The notes: a model not told the origin generated them from the sequence alone. Numbered from the stretch's first letter, positions 7,469 through 16,030 are shown. The stretch: DNA of 40,229 nt from Streptomyces sp. NBC_00249 (GCF_026342355.1 NZ_JAPEMV010000015.1:1-40229), one strand, 5' to 3'. A program made the numbers and translations.

Positions 7469-7975
7469 TCAGGCTCCCGTCGTGGAGCCGGGGCGGACGA
7501 TCATCAGGACGACGACGGCTGCCCACAGCAAGTTGAACATCCCCGTGGTCATGGAGAGGCGCGCCGCCGCCGACCGCAGCTCCGGCATGGCGTTCGTGGC
7601 CACGCCGGTGCCTGTCCCTCCTGCGCCGGATGCATCCGCGGGTTGGGCGAGCAGTCGGGCCTGCCCGGGCAGGACCACCGTGAGCAGCAGGGCCGCGGCG
7701 GCAGCCGTGAGCGCGATCGACGTCAGCAGCCAGGCATCGGTCAGGACGCCCATCCGGGCGCCGGTGGCGACGCCGAGGACCGGGACGGCGATGCCGACGA
7801 CCGTGTACCCGCGGCAGATCTTGTGCAGGAACGCGGTGATCTGGCCGTTGGCCTCCGGTGCGTCACTGCTGGCCGACAGCCTGGCGTAGCGGGGGAACAT
7901 CGAGGCTGCGACGGTGATCGGCCCGATCGCCAGGATCGCGGCCAGGACGTGCAGCGAGAGCAGCAGCTTGGTCAC
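7469..7975 (-). CDS. DUF2269-like integral membrane protein
   Basis: 168 codons from GTG 7975 with AAAGGA five nt upstream. Four hydrophobic stretches appear: LLLSLHVLAAILAIGPITVA (residues 4-23, with a helix-embedded His), GYTVVGIAVPVLGVATGARM, LTSIALTAAAAALLLTVVLP and MFNLLWAAVVVLMIVRP. The pattern is that of DUF2269-type proteins, function unknown. First gene of a two-gene operon diverging from the PadR gene; the shared 88-bp intergenic region carries two palindromes, so PadR control of both directions is likely. Confidence 0.65.
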   Translation of the reverse strand: MTKLLLSLHVLAAILAIGPITVAASMFPRYARLSASSDAPEANGQITAFLHKICRGYTVVGIAVPVLGVATGARMGVLTDAWLLTSIALTAAAAALLLTVVLPGQARLLAQPADASGAGGTGTGVATNAMPELRSAAARLSMTTGMFNLLWAAVVVLMIVRPGSTTGA

Positions 7976-7991
7976 AGGGATCCTTTCATGG

Positions 7992-8023
7992 ATTGGCTGC
8001 CAATAGATTGGCTACCGATCTAT
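7992..8023. promoter_or_regulatory. Tandem ATTGG-CTR-CCRAT palindromes
   Basis: ATTGG CTG CCAAT (7992-8004) is a perfect inverted repeat. A second copy, ATTGG CTA CCGAT (8007-8019), sits inside a wider near-palindrome with arms ATAGATTGG (8003-8011) and CCGATCTAT (8015-8023). The two centres are 15 bp apart in the divergent promoter region of the DUF2269-like operon and padR-like gene. I infer operators for the adjacent PadR protein. Confidence 0.6.
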
Positions 8024-8063
8024 AAGTAGCACAGGGAGAGTCACTTAGGTAGGCTGCCTGACC

Positions 8064-8405
8064 ATGAAGACGGATGCGGTACGCGGCCACCTGGACGGAC
8101 TGCTGCTGTCCGTACTGGAATCCGGCCCCCTGCACGGCTACGCGATCATCACTGCGGTCGAGGAGCGCAGCGGGGGCGTACTAGAGCTGCGCAAGGGCAC
8201 CATTTATCCCGCCCTCAACCGGCTCGAGCGGATCGGACTGCTGAGCAGCGCATGGGAGTCGGTGGGCGAACGACGTCGGCGCTGCTACGAACTCACCGAC
8301 GCCGGACGGCGCAGCCTGGCCGCCGAGCGGACCCACTGGCGGGAGTTCATCGCAGCGATCGGCTCGGTGCTGGAACCCGCGCCGGCCCCCGGACACGCCG
8401 CGTGA
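8064..8405 (+). CDS. PadR-family transcriptional regulator
   Basis: 113 codons starting MKTDAVRGHLDGLLLSVLES, then GPLHGYAIITAVEERS and LRKGTIYPALNRLERIGLLS, the classic PadR winged-helix with its GPxHGYxI and GTIYPALxRLE motifs. The C-terminal helix is short, as in the small PadR subgroup. Such proteins are dimeric repressors that usually act on their own promoter and on neighbouring membrane-protein genes. The GTG of the next gene overlaps its TGA by 4 nt (GTGA), so the two are co-translated. Divergent palindromes upstream are likely binding sites. Confidence 0.9.
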   Translation: MKTDAVRGHLDGLLLSVLESGPLHGYAIITAVEERSGGVLELRKGTIYPALNRLERIGLLSSAWESVGERRRRCYELTDAGRRSLAAERTHWREFIAAIGSVLEPAPAPGHAA

Positions 8406-9082
8406 AGGCGCCCGAGACCCGTGCCGACGACCCCATCGAAGCCCACCTCGCGGACCTGACGGCCACCCTGCACGGCCCGGCCCGACTCAAGACCCAGATG
8501 GTGGACGAACTGCGCGAAGGCCTCCTGGACACCGCGCGGGAACTGTCGCCCGATGCCGAACCCGACCGGGACGCCGCCCGCCAAGCCATCTGCCAGTTCG
8601 GCACCGTGGCCGAGCTCGCGCCCAGCTTTCAGCATGAACTGACCATCACCCAGGCCCGTCACACCGCGCGCACCGTCATGCTGATCATCCCGTGCGTGCT
8701 GGTGTGCTGGTACCTGGTCGAGCTCGCCACCCGGGCGGCGGACCGCCGGCTGCCGGACCCGCTCCAGGTGGCCGCAGCCCACCTCGGCGGCCTCGCAGCG
8801 CTCACCGCGTTGCTCGCGGCCGTGTGCCTCTCCGTCACCGGCACACTGGCCCGCCGACTGCCCCTCCCGCAACGACTGCCGCTCGTGGTCGCCTGGACGG
8901 GAACCACCGCGGCAGTCGCCCTCGGGCTGAGCGCGCTGACCCTCATCACTGCCGCGGTACTGGCCACCAACTGGCCACTGACCGCGGCCGCCTGTCTGAT
9001 CACCATCGCCCTCCACGCGCGCATCGCCGCTTCTGCACGCGCGTGCCGCCGCTGCGCCCGCCTCCCTGTCACCGCCCCCTGA
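8402..9082 (+). CDS. HAAS-type membrane protein partnered with PadR
   Basis: 226 codons from GTG 8402. The N-terminal half is soluble and helical: IEAHLADLTATLHGPARLKT, MVDELREGLLDTARE and RDAARQAICQFGTVAELAP, the pattern of the HAAS / permease-prefix domain that sits next to PadR regulators. Four hydrophobic segments follow from about residue 80 (VMLIIPCVLVCWYLVELATR; LGGLAALTALLAAVCLSVTG; and two more). In other actinomycetes such pairs couple a membrane sensor to PadR. It stops 23 bp before the integrase relic, and no transporter gene follows. Confidence 0.75.
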   Translation: MKAPETRADDPIEAHLADLTATLHGPARLKTQMVDELREGLLDTARELSPDAEPDRDAARQAICQFGTVAELAPSFQHELTITQARHTARTVMLIIPCVLVCWYLVELATRAADRRLPDPLQVAAAHLGGLAALTALLAAVCLSVTGTLARRLPLPQRLPLVVAWTGTTAAVALGLSALTLITAAVLATNWPLTAAACLITIALHARIAASARACRRCARLPVTAP

Positions 9083-9104
9083 CGAACGGGAGGCCGCGGA
9101 GCCC

Positions 9105-9450
9105 GCGCCCTGAGCGACGTATGTGTCGACCGAGCCGATCGCGTCCTCGGGGATGTAGAGGGTGCGGGCCTTGCCGTATTTGGCGCAGGCTTGAACCGTG
9201 AACTGGGAACCACGTCGGAGCCCGCGCGGTTGCGGCGTGGTGCCCAGCCGCGAAAGGTCCGGTCGACCTGGGAGTCCGGCCGTTGCCCGCCCAGGCCGAC
9301 GTCGCGGAAGTAGCGGTACTGATCCAGCAGCCCAGACTCCTTGCCCCAGGCCGACAAGCCGATGGGCCGTTCCTGCAACAGGGTCCGGACCCTCTTGAAG
9401 GCCACCAGATCCGACTCGGTGGCCGCCAGAACATCGCGGCTGCGGCCCTC
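9105..9450 (-). pseudogene. Tyrosine recombinase/integrase remnant with frameshift
   Basis: Two minus-strand frames give integrase-like sequence in order. First RDVLAATESDLVAFKRVRTL ... YRYFRDVGLGGQRPDSQVDR (core-binding region), then, after a frame change, RGSQFTVQACAKYGKARTLY with IPEDAIGSVDTYV, the strand preceding the catalytic box in tyrosine recombinases. The catalytic Arg/His/Tyr boxes are absent. The fragment is cut on its N-terminal side exactly at the left end of the IS21 element (9451). Confidence 0.55.
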
Positions 9451-9542
9451 TGTCGGCGACGGGTGAAAAGTGGACCGTTGGCGTCGGATGAAAGTTGACC
9501 CCCATCGAGGGCCTGACTCGTTGAGTCAGGTCGGGAGGATGG

Positions 9543-10793
9543 GTGATCAGCGTGGAGGACTGGGCGGAGATCCGGCGGCTGCATAGGGCCGAGGAGATGC
9601 CGATCCGGGCGATCGCGAGGAAGTTGGGGATCTCGCGGAACACGGTCCGCAGGGCGGTGGCCGATGACGAGCCGCCGAAGTACCAGCGGGCGGCGAAGGG
9701 CTCGGTCGTCGATGCGGTCGAGCCGCAGATCCGTGAACTGCTCGAACAGTGGCCGGACATCCCGTCGACCGTGATTGCCGAGCGGATTGGCTGGCAGCGG
9801 GGCATGACCGTTCTCAAGGACAGGGTCCGTGATCTGCGGCCGGCTTACCGGCCCGTCGATCCGGCGTCGCGGACGGTCTATGAGCCGGGCGATCTGGCCC
9901 AGTGTGATCTGTGGTTCCCGGCCACGGAGGTCCCGCTCGGGTTCGGGCAGAGCGGTCATCCGCCGGTGCTGGTGATGGTGGCCGGCTATTCGCGGTGGAT
10001 CACGGCCCGGATGCTGCCCTCGAGGAACGCAGCCGATTTGATCGCCGGGCACTGGCGGCTGCTGACCGACCTCGGCGCCGTCCCCAGGGCCCTGGTCTGG
10101 GACAACGAGGGGGCGGTGGGCTCGTGGCGGGCGGGAGGACCGCGGCTGACGGATGACTTCGCAGCGTTCGCAGGCCTGCTGGGCATCAAGTTCGTCCTCT
10201 GCAAGCCCCGTGATCCGGAATCGAAGGGGCTGGTCGAGCGGGCAAACGGTTACCTGGAGACCTCGTTCCTGCCCGGCCGGGTCTTCGCCAGCCCCGCGGA
10301 CTTCAACATTCAGCTGGCGGACTGGCTCAGCAAAGCCAACCGGCGGATCCACCGAACATTGCAGGCGAGGCCGTCGGACCGGCTGGAAGCCGACCGCTCA
10401 CGCATGCTCCAGCTGCCGCCGATCTCGCCGCCGGGCTGGTGGAAGGCGTCCCTGCGGCTGCCGCGGGACCACTACGTCCGCCTCGACACCTGCGACTACT
10501 CGGTCCACCCGCTGGCCATCGGCCGCCGGGTCGAGGTCGCCGCCGACCTGGACCAGGTCCTTGTGACCTGCGACGGCGTCGAAGTCGCCCGCCATGCCCG
10601 CTGCTGGGCCCGCCACCAAACCCTCACCGACCCCGACCATGCGGCGGCCGCGGCGGCGGCCCGAAAGGCGGCCGCTGGCAGGAAGCCCGTGCCGGCGCAG
10701 AACACCGACGTCGAAGAACGGTCGCTGGATTCCTATGACCGGATCTTCGGTGTCATCGACGGCGGACTGACCACAGGCGAAGGAGCGGCGTGA
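9543..10793 (+). CDS. istA: IS21 transposase IstA
   Basis: 416 codons from GTG 9543. The N-terminal HTH (IRRLHRAEEMPIRAIARKLG, ISRNTVRRAV) is followed by the DDE core: AQCDLWFP (first Asp, about residue 122), ALVWDNEG (second Asp) and ESKGLVERANGYLETSF (Glu). The C-terminal SH3-like part has YSVHPLAIGRRVEVAADL. Length and order are normal for IstA. It overlaps istB (TGATG), so the two are translationally coupled. No lesion seen. Confidence 0.92.
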   Translation: MISVEDWAEIRRLHRAEEMPIRAIARKLGISRNTVRRAVADDEPPKYQRAAKGSVVDAVEPQIRELLEQWPDIPSTVIAERIGWQRGMTVLKDRVRDLRPAYRPVDPASRTVYEPGDLAQCDLWFPATEVPLGFGQSGHPPVLVMVAGYSRWITARMLPSRNAADLIAGHWRLLTDLGAVPRALVWDNEGAVGSWRAGGPRLTDDFAAFAGLLGIKFVLCKPRDPESKGLVERANGYLETSFLPGRVFASPADFNIQLADWLSKANRRIHRTLQARPSDRLEADRSRMLQLPPISPPGWWKASLRLPRDHYVRLDTCDYSVHPLAIGRRVEVAADLDQVLVTCDGVEVARHARCWARHQTLTDPDHAAAAAAARKAAAGRKPVPAQNTDVEERSLDSYDRIFGVIDGGLTTGEGAA

Positions 10794-11599
10794 TGACCAG
10801 CGGAAACGACACGAAGACCACGGCGAACGGCCGCGACGTCACCTCGGAGATCGCCTATCTCACCAGGGCCTTGAAGGCCCCTGCCCTGCGGGACTCGGTC
10901 GGCCGGCTCGCCGAGCGAGCCCGCTCGGAGGGCTGGACCCACGAGGAATACCTTGCGGCCTGCCTGCAGCGGGAGGTCGCTGCCCGCGACTCGCACGGCG
11001 CCGAAAGTCGTATCCGGGCGGCCCGGTTTCCCTCCAGGAAGTCGCTCGAGGACTTCGACTTCGACCACCAGCGGTCGGTGAAACGAGAGTCGATCTCCCA
11101 CCTCGGGACGCTCGATTTCGTCGTCGGGAAGGAGAACGTGATCTTCCTGGGGCCGCCCGGGACCGGCAAGACTCACCTCGCGACCGGTCTCGGGATCCGG
11201 GCCTGCCAGGCCGGGCACCGCGTCGCGTTCGCCACCGCCGCCCAGTGGGTCGCCCGCCTCGCCGACGCCCACCAGGCCGGCAAACTCGCCGACGAACTCA
11301 CCCGGCTCGGCCGGATTCCCCTGATCGTCGTGGACGAGGTCGGCTACATCCCGTTCGAACCCGAGGCCGCGAATCTGTTCTTCCAGTTCATCTCAGGCCG
11401 CTACGAACACGCCTCCGTGATCGTCACCAGCAACAAGCCCTTCGGACGCTGGGGAGAGGTCTTCGGCGACGACACCGTCGCCGCCGCGATGATCGACCGC
11501 CTCGTCCACCACGCCGAAGTGATCTCCCTCAAGGGCGACAGCTACCGCATGCGCGGCCGCGACCTCGGCCGGGTTCCACCCGCCAACACCGGGGAATGA
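10793..11599 (+). CDS. istB: IS21 helper ATPase IstB
   Basis: AAA+ transposition helper of about 268 residues. Walker A is GPPGTGKTH (residues about 120-128), Walker B LIVVDEVGYIPFEPE, and sensor region VIVTSNKPFGRWGEVFGDD, all canonical for IstB. The N-terminal helix bundle that contacts IstA is present. ATG 10793 overlaps the istA stop; an in-frame GTG at 10790 is an alternative start. Intact. Confidence 0.93.
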   Translation: MTSGNDTKTTANGRDVTSEIAYLTRALKAPALRDSVGRLAERARSEGWTHEEYLAACLQREVAARDSHGAESRIRAARFPSRKSLEDFDFDHQRSVKRESISHLGTLDFVVGKENVIFLGPPGTGKTHLATGLGIRACQAGHRVAFATAAQWVARLADAHQAGKLADELTRLGRIPLIVVDEVGYIPFEPEAANLFFQFISGRYEHASVIVTSNKPFGRWGEVFGDDTVAAAMIDRLVHHAEVISLKGDSYRMRGRDLGRVPPANTGE

Positions 11600-11672
11600 A
11601 CAACATCAACTGACGGACCGGGGGTCAATCTTCAACCGGCCAGGGTGGGTCACGATTCACCCGCCGCCGACA

Positions 11673-12550
11673 GACGCTTCCGCCGGTCGCACCTGGTCCC
11701 CGTCCCCGAGGTCGACAACCTGGCCGATCTGAACCTCAGGATCGAGCAGATCGAGGCAGCAGAGGACACCCGGCACATCGACAACCGGCCCACCTCGGTG
11801 GGCTTCGACTTCGAGTACGAGGCTCCGCTGCTGGCGCCCCTGCCCTACGAGGACTTCGACGTCGGGCTCACGCTGACGCCGAAGGTCGACAAGACCTCCC
11901 GGATCACGGTCCGCCTGAACAAGTACTCGGTGCCGGCCCGGTTCATCGGCGAGAACATCCGCATCTCGCTGCGGGCGGATGAGATTTGGGTCTTCGACCG
12001 GCACGAGATCGTCGTCCGTCACGAGCGGCTGGCCGGCCGCTACGGGTTCCGTGACCTGCTGGATCACTACCTGGAGATCCTTCGGCACAAGCCCGGCGCC
12101 CTGGAGAACTCCACCGGGCTGGCCGCGGCCCGCGAGAGCGGGATGTTCACCCCCGTCCACGACGCGTTCTGGGCGGCCGCCCGCGAGAGCCGAGGCCGCG
12201 CGGAAGGCACCCGGGCCCTGATCGAGGTCCTGCTGCTGCACCGCAGGATGCCTCACGAGGCCGTGGTCGCCGGGATGAACGCAGTCCTGGAGGCCGGGTC
12301 GGTCTCCCCGGACCTGGTCGCGATCGAGGCCCGCAAGGCCCTCGCGGCCGCCGGCGGGCCCCCGCCGGTCGTCATCGCCCCACCCGCGGACGCTCCGGTC
12401 ATCGCCGGCCCCGCTGACCAGGACACCGAATCCGCCCGGGTCATCTCGCTGCCCGCGCGGCGTCCTGCCCTCCCGCCGGACACCCGGCCGGAGCCCTCGC
12501 TGGCTGCCTACGGCCAGTTGCTCTCTATCCAACCGAAAGGCTCAGCATGA
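11673..12550 (+). pseudogene. istA: IstA of second IS21, N-terminal half missing
   Basis: From DRRFRRSHLVPVPEVDNLAD the frame is the C-terminal half of IstA: ITVRLNKYSVPARFIGENIR, LLDHYLEILRHKPGALENST, then EGTRALIEVLLLHRRMPHEA. The HTH and DDE residues (about 230 residues) are missing; the sequence begins exactly at the end of the neighbouring IS21. The apparent start upstream, within the first IS, is fortuitous. It overlaps istB (12547) by 4 nt, as in the intact copy. Confidence 0.8.
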
Positions 12551-13380
12551 CGCAGAGCACCACCCCCGCTTCCGCAACTCCGGGGCGGTGGGGCTCCTTC
12601 GGCCTGCCCGCTCAGCGCGGCGCCGACCCGTCGGCCGCGATCGACGCGGCCTGCCGGAACCTGGGCCTGGCCACGATCCGCGACCGCTGGGAGGAGTTCG
12701 CCGCCCAGGCACTACGCGAGCACGCCTCCTACGCGGACTTCCTGGCCGACCTCCTCGAGAGCGAGTTCCACGACCGCGACGAGCGCCGCAAGCTCCGCCG
12801 GGTCAAGGAAGCCGGCTTCCCACGGAACAAGCGGATCGAGGACTTCGACTTCTCCAAGAACTCCAACATCTCCCAGGAGGTGATCAACACCCTCACCCAG
12901 CCAGGCTGGGTCCACGCCGGGAACCCGCTCTGCCTGATCGGTGACTCGGGCACGGGCAAGTCCCATCTGCTGATCGGCCTGGGCACCGCGATCGCAGAGG
13001 CCGGCGGCCGGGTCCGCTACACAACCGCCGCGAATCTGGTCAACGAGCTGGCCGAGGCCGCCGGGGACAAGCAGCTGGGCCGCACGATCAAGAAGTACGG
13101 GCGGGTGGACCTGCTCTGTCTCGACGAGCTCGGCTACGTCAAACTCGACCGCCACGGCGCCGAACTGCTCTTCCAGATTTTCACCGAGCGCGAGGAACGG
13201 CACGCGATCGCGATCGCTTCGAACAGGCCGTTCACCGAGTGGGACCAGACCTTCACCGACAAGCGGCTCTGCCAGGCCATCGTCGACAGGCTCACGTTCG
13301 AAGCCCACATCATCGAGACGGGCACCCAGTCGTTCCGTCTCGCCAGCACCACCGCCAAGCGGCAGGCCGCTGCGGCCTGA
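12547..13380 (+). CDS. istB: IstB of second IS21
   Basis: 277 codons with Walker A GDSGTGKSH (about residues 133-141), Walker B LLCLDELGYVKLD and the sensor IAIASNRPFTEWDQTF. It differs throughout from the first IstB, so the two elements are different IS21 species rather than duplicates. The gene is intact although its istA partner is truncated. Confidence 0.9.
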   Translation: MTQSTTPASATPGRWGSFGLPAQRGADPSAAIDAACRNLGLATIRDRWEEFAAQALREHASYADFLADLLESEFHDRDERRKLRRVKEAGFPRNKRIEDFDFSKNSNISQEVINTLTQPGWVHAGNPLCLIGDSGTGKSHLLIGLGTAIAEAGGRVRYTTAANLVNELAEAAGDKQLGRTIKKYGRVDLLCLDELGYVKLDRHGAELLFQIFTEREERHAIAIASNRPFTEWDQTFTDKRLCQAIVDRLTFEAHIIETGTQSFRLASTTAKRQAAAA

Positions 13381-13403
13381 TCCATCCGCAGACCGAACCG
13401 TCG

Positions 13404-13435
13404 ACGGGCGGGCGCCCATAAAGGTGCCCGCCCGT
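13404..13435. terminator. Hairpin after second istB
   Basis: Arms ACGGGCGGGCGCC (13404-13416) and GGTGCCCGCCCGT (13423-13435) pair with one mismatch around the 6-nt loop CATAAA, 23 bp after the istB stop. A very stable stem without a T-tract, typical of high-GC terminators. Confidence 0.65.
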
Positions 13436-13563
13436 TCGCATGCCTGTCAGGGGACGCGCCCGGGCGGGCTCCGTGAACCACACGCTATCGGTCCCCAACA
13501 AGCTTCTCTTGCACCTTGCTTGCTCCGCCCCAGGACAGCCCGGAAACGTCACCCGATCGAGGG

Positions 13564-13640
13564 GTGGGGCCACTTCAATCCGTTCCTCCAGGACACCACC
13601 AGACCCGTTCACCCACACGGCCCAAAAGTGGGGCCACCCC
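13564..13640. repeat. GTGGGGCCACYYC repeat pair, likely IS21 right end
   Basis: Two 13-bp near-identical direct copies at 13564-13576 and 13628-13640, in the place where IS21 elements carry subterminal transposase-binding repeats. Apart from these and the hairpin, 13381-13662 shows no gene. Confidence 0.5.
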
Positions 13641-13662
13641 AGACCGGGCGGATTCCAGCAAC

Positions 13663-14929
13663 CGTCGCAACAGCTGGTCACTCGACTGTTGCGATGAGCC
13701 TACTGAAGTGGTGGTTGGGTGTCTGCCAGCCGAGGGTCTTGCGCGGTCGGTCGTTCAGCTCGGCGGCGACGGTGGCGAGGTCGGCTGCGGTGTGGACGGA
13801 GAGGTCGGTGCCCTTCGGGAAGTACTCGCGCAGGAGACCGTTCGTGTTCTCGTTCGTCGGTCGTTGCCAGGGGCTGGCGGGATCGCAGAAGAACACCGGG
13901 ACTCGAGTCGCGAGGGTGAACTCGTCGTGGCGGCCCATCTCGCTGCCCTGATCCCATGTCAGTGATCGCGCGAGCGAGAGGGGAAGGTCCTCGAAGGTGC
14001 GGACGAGCGCGTCGCGGACGTGTTCGGCGCCGCGGCCGTCGGGGAGGTGGACGAGCTTGACGTAGCGGGTGGTGCGGTCAACCAGGGTGCCGATGGCGGA
14101 CCGGTTGTCCTTGCCGACGATCAAGTCACCCTCCCAGTGGCCGGGGACTGTGCGGTCAGCAGCTTCCGCTGGCCGTTCGCTGATGGTCAGGCCGGCCGTC
14201 CTGAACCGGGTGACACGCTGGTCGGGGCGGCGGCGCTTGCGCCGGTGCTTGCGGCGGGTCCGCAGCTGGCCGGGAGCGCGGTCCAGGCCGCCGCGATGGG
14301 GCAGGTAGATCGCCTGGTAGATGGTTTCCGGGGACAGATGCCGTCCCGGCTGGCCAGGGAACGCGGCTGGCAGCACGCGGCTGATCTGTTCCGGACTCCA
14401 TCGCTTGCCCAGGTGCAGCTGGACGAACTCCTTCAGCTCCGGATCACGGCGGAGTTTGCCTTCTTTGGACCGGGCCCGGCGGGCCACGGCCCGGCGCTGG
14501 GCCCGGAAGGGCTGGTAGGTGCCGGTGACGGGGTTGCTGTTGCGGTGCAGCTCGCGGCTGATCGTGGAAGGGCTACGGCTCAGCCGACGGGCTATCGACC
14601 GCAGCGAGTGCCCCGCGCAGAGCAGGTCAGCTATCTGGACACGCTCGTCCTCGGACAGGAAGCGTTCGGAAACCGCCTCCTTCTTCTCAGCGATCGGGGC
14701 GTAGACGTAGTCGGGGCCCGTCTCGTTCTTCACCGTCCGTCCATAGGTCCACCGGTTGCCCGTCTTGCGGTTGACACCGACCTCCCGGCACGCGGCCGAG
14801 TTACTCATCCCTTGCGCCATGAGCCGAAGGTATCGATCACGCTTGTCGGCCAGAGCAGCAGATCCAGGCTGTCTAACTCCTCGACGCTTCCTCGTCATTG
14901 CAACACCTTCGGGGTCTTGTGTTGCGACG
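13663..14929 (-). mobile_element. IS30-family element
   Basis: The ends CGTCGCAACA (13663) and TGTTGCGACG (ending 14929) are inverted repeats extending inward with TGTTGC-ATGA matches, enclosing one IS30 transposase. The left end also contains an internal perfect palindrome, TCGCAACAG (13665-13673) with CTGTTGCGA (13686-13694). It lies 53 bp before the F420-dependent reductase gene. Confidence 0.8.
13678..14898 (-). CDS. IS30-family transposase
   Basis: 406 codons from ATG 14898. N-terminal HTH domains: MSNSAACREVGVNRKTGNRW, then HSLRSIARRLSRSPSTISRE. The DDE core carries the IS30 signatures GHWEGDLIVGKDNRSAIGTL (first Asp), LTWDQGSEM (second Asp) and NENTNGLLREYFPKGTDLS (Glu). The end NDRPRKTLGWQTP is typical. 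No frameshift; likely active. Confidence 0.93.
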   Translation of the reverse strand: MTRKRRGVRQPGSAALADKRDRYLRLMAQGMSNSAACREVGVNRKTGNRWTYGRTVKNETGPDYVYAPIAEKKEAVSERFLSEDERVQIADLLCAGHSLRSIARRLSRSPSTISRELHRNSNPVTGTYQPFRAQRRAVARRARSKEGKLRRDPELKEFVQLHLGKRWSPEQISRVLPAAFPGQPGRHLSPETIYQAIYLPHRGGLDRAPGQLRTRRKHRRKRRRPDQRVTRFRTAGLTISERPAEAADRTVPGHWEGDLIVGKDNRSAIGTLVDRTTRYVKLVHLPDGRGAEHVRDALVRTFEDLPLSLARSLTWDQGSEMGRHDEFTLATRVPVFFCDPASPWQRPTNENTNGLLREYFPKGTDLSVHTAADLATVAAELNDRPRKTLGWQTPNHHFSRLIATVE

Positions 14930-14982
14930 AGATCTAGAACTCACCCCGTCCACTGGGGCCAAAACAACCCGTCGAAAACAGC

Positions 14983-15690
14983 ATGAAGATCGCAGTCCTC
15001 GGTACCGGCGGCGGAGGCCGCGCGCACGCCGCCAAGCTCGCGGAACTCGGCCACGACGTCGTCGTCGGCACTCGCGACCCCAAGATCACGATTGGCCGCA
15101 CCGAGCCCGATTCCATGGGCACCCCGCCGTTCGGGCAGTGGCTCGCCGGCCACCCCGGCATCGAGCTCATGACCTTCGGCGACGCGGCACGGGCAGCAGA
15201 CCTCGTCATCAACGGCATCGACGGCGCCAACGCGGTACGGGAACTCACCGCGATCAGCGAGCACCTGGTCGGCAAGACCCTGATGGACTACGCCGTCCCG
15301 TTCGTCTACAACCCGGAGCGCGAGCACCCCTGGCCCACCCCGTGGGGTGTGATGCCCGCCCTGGACCCGGTGGACTCCGACAGCCTGGGCGAGCGCATCC
15401 AGCGTGCCCTGCCCGCTACGAAGGTAGTCAAGGCCTGCGTCACCCAGGAGCAGGAGACGGCCGTCGCCCCCAAGACCATCGGCGGCGGTGAGCACACAAT
15501 GTTCATCGCCGGCGAGGACCCCGACGCCAAGGAACAGGTCGCCGAGCTGCTGCGGGCATACGGCTGGCAGGACGTCCTCGACCTCGGGCCGATTGTCTCC
15601 GCCCGGGGCATGGAGATGTACGCCCACATGCACAGCGCCATCCAGTTCGCGCTTGGTGGCGCCCGCTTCGGCATCAAGGTCATCCGCTGA
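14983..15690 (+). CDS. NADPH/F420-dependent reductase family protein
   Basis: 235 codons from ATG 14983. The Rossmann start MKIAVLGTGGGGRAHAAKLA with ELGHDVVVGTRDP is the dinucleotide-binding motif of the F420-dependent NADP oxidoreductase family; the middle DLVINGIDGANAVRELTAIS and KTLMDYAVPFVYNPE fits the substrate side. Members transfer hydride between NADPH and F420 or act on small substrates; this one's substrate is not deducible. No ribosome-binding site is visible and the IS30 end lies only 53 bp upstream, so the native promoter was probably displaced. Its stop overlaps a small convergent ORF. Confidence 0.8.
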   Translation: MKIAVLGTGGGGRAHAAKLAELGHDVVVGTRDPKITIGRTEPDSMGTPPFGQWLAGHPGIELMTFGDAARAADLVINGIDGANAVRELTAISEHLVGKTLMDYAVPFVYNPEREHPWPTPWGVMPALDPVDSDSLGERIQRALPATKVVKACVTQEQETAVAPKTIGGGEHTMFIAGEDPDAKEQVAELLRAYGWQDVLDLGPIVSARGMEMYAHMHSAIQFALGGARFGIKVIR

Positions 15691-15838
15691 CCGGATGGCA
15701 CCCGCTGAGCACGCCTGAGGCCCTGCTCTCGACTGTGGTCTCGCGCGGCTGGTGCGGCCGTTCGCGGGTGGCGGCGGGCTTGACGACCACGTACTCCCCG
15801 GGGTGATCGATCGTGGCGGCGAGTTCCCCGGCGGGCAC
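15680..15838 (-). CDS. Small hypothetical protein
   Basis: 52 codons from GTG 15838, preceded by GGGAGGG at a 9-nt spacing. The sequence (VPAGELAATIDHPGEYVVVK, PAATRERPHQPRETTVESRA) has very high GC3 and regular composition, unlike chance ORFs. Convergent with the reductase, overlapping its end by 11 nt. A 7-bp inverted repeat lies just upstream. Not recognised. Confidence 0.4.
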   Translation of the reverse strand: MPAGELAATIDHPGEYVVVKPAATRERPHQPRETTVESRASGVLSGCHPVSG

Positions 15839-15853
15839 CGTGCCATCCCTCCC

Positions 15854-15878
15854 ATATAGGACAGCCAGTGCCCTATAT
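15854..15878. promoter_or_regulatory. Inverted repeat ATATAGG-N11-CCTATAT
   Basis: Perfect 7-bp arms at 15854-15860 and 15872-15878, unusually AT-rich for this DNA, directly upstream of the ribosome-binding site of the small minus-strand ORF. It could be an operator or overlap a -10 element (TATAT). Inference from position only. Confidence 0.4.
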
Positions 15879-16030
15879 CCCTGCCAGCCTTGTTCTGCAC
15901 GACTTCGCAAGGCAGGGAAAGGCCCCCCGACGGGGCATGGTCGGCCGTGGCAGGCCCGCCCCGCTGACCGGCGATGATTGATGCGTGCGGGCTGGACAGT
16001 GGCGTCCGGCGGGTTCTCGGGGGTGGGGCA

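Larger units (their letters stand above)
9451..11672 (+). mobile_element. IS21-family element, apparently complete
   Basis: Ends are the imperfect inverted repeats TGTCGGCGACGGGTGAA (from 9451) and, on the complement, TGTCGGCGGCGGGTGAA (ending 11672). Extra repeats of the AAAGT-GACC type lie just inside, as usual for IS21. It carries istA and istB in the normal overlapping order. I found no matching target duplication: the left flank is an integrase relic and the right flank is the body of another IS21 istA. This suggests a deletion or rearrangement next to the left end. Confidence 0.85.
11673..13650 (+). mobile_element. Second IS21-family element, 5' part missing
   Basis: The 3' part of an istA and a complete istB follow directly after the right end of the first IS21. 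The right end is probably marked by the repeats GTGGGGCCACTTC (13564-13576) and GTGGGGCCACCCC (13628-13640). The left end and the catalytic half of istA are absent from the window, so the element cannot move by itself. Confidence 0.7.

Noticed and set aside
7992..8023. Metal-type MerR promoter
   Set aside because: The dyads were first considered as a MerR site, but no -35/-10 pair at 19 bp brackets them and the adjacent regulator is PadR, so an operator for PadR is more likely.
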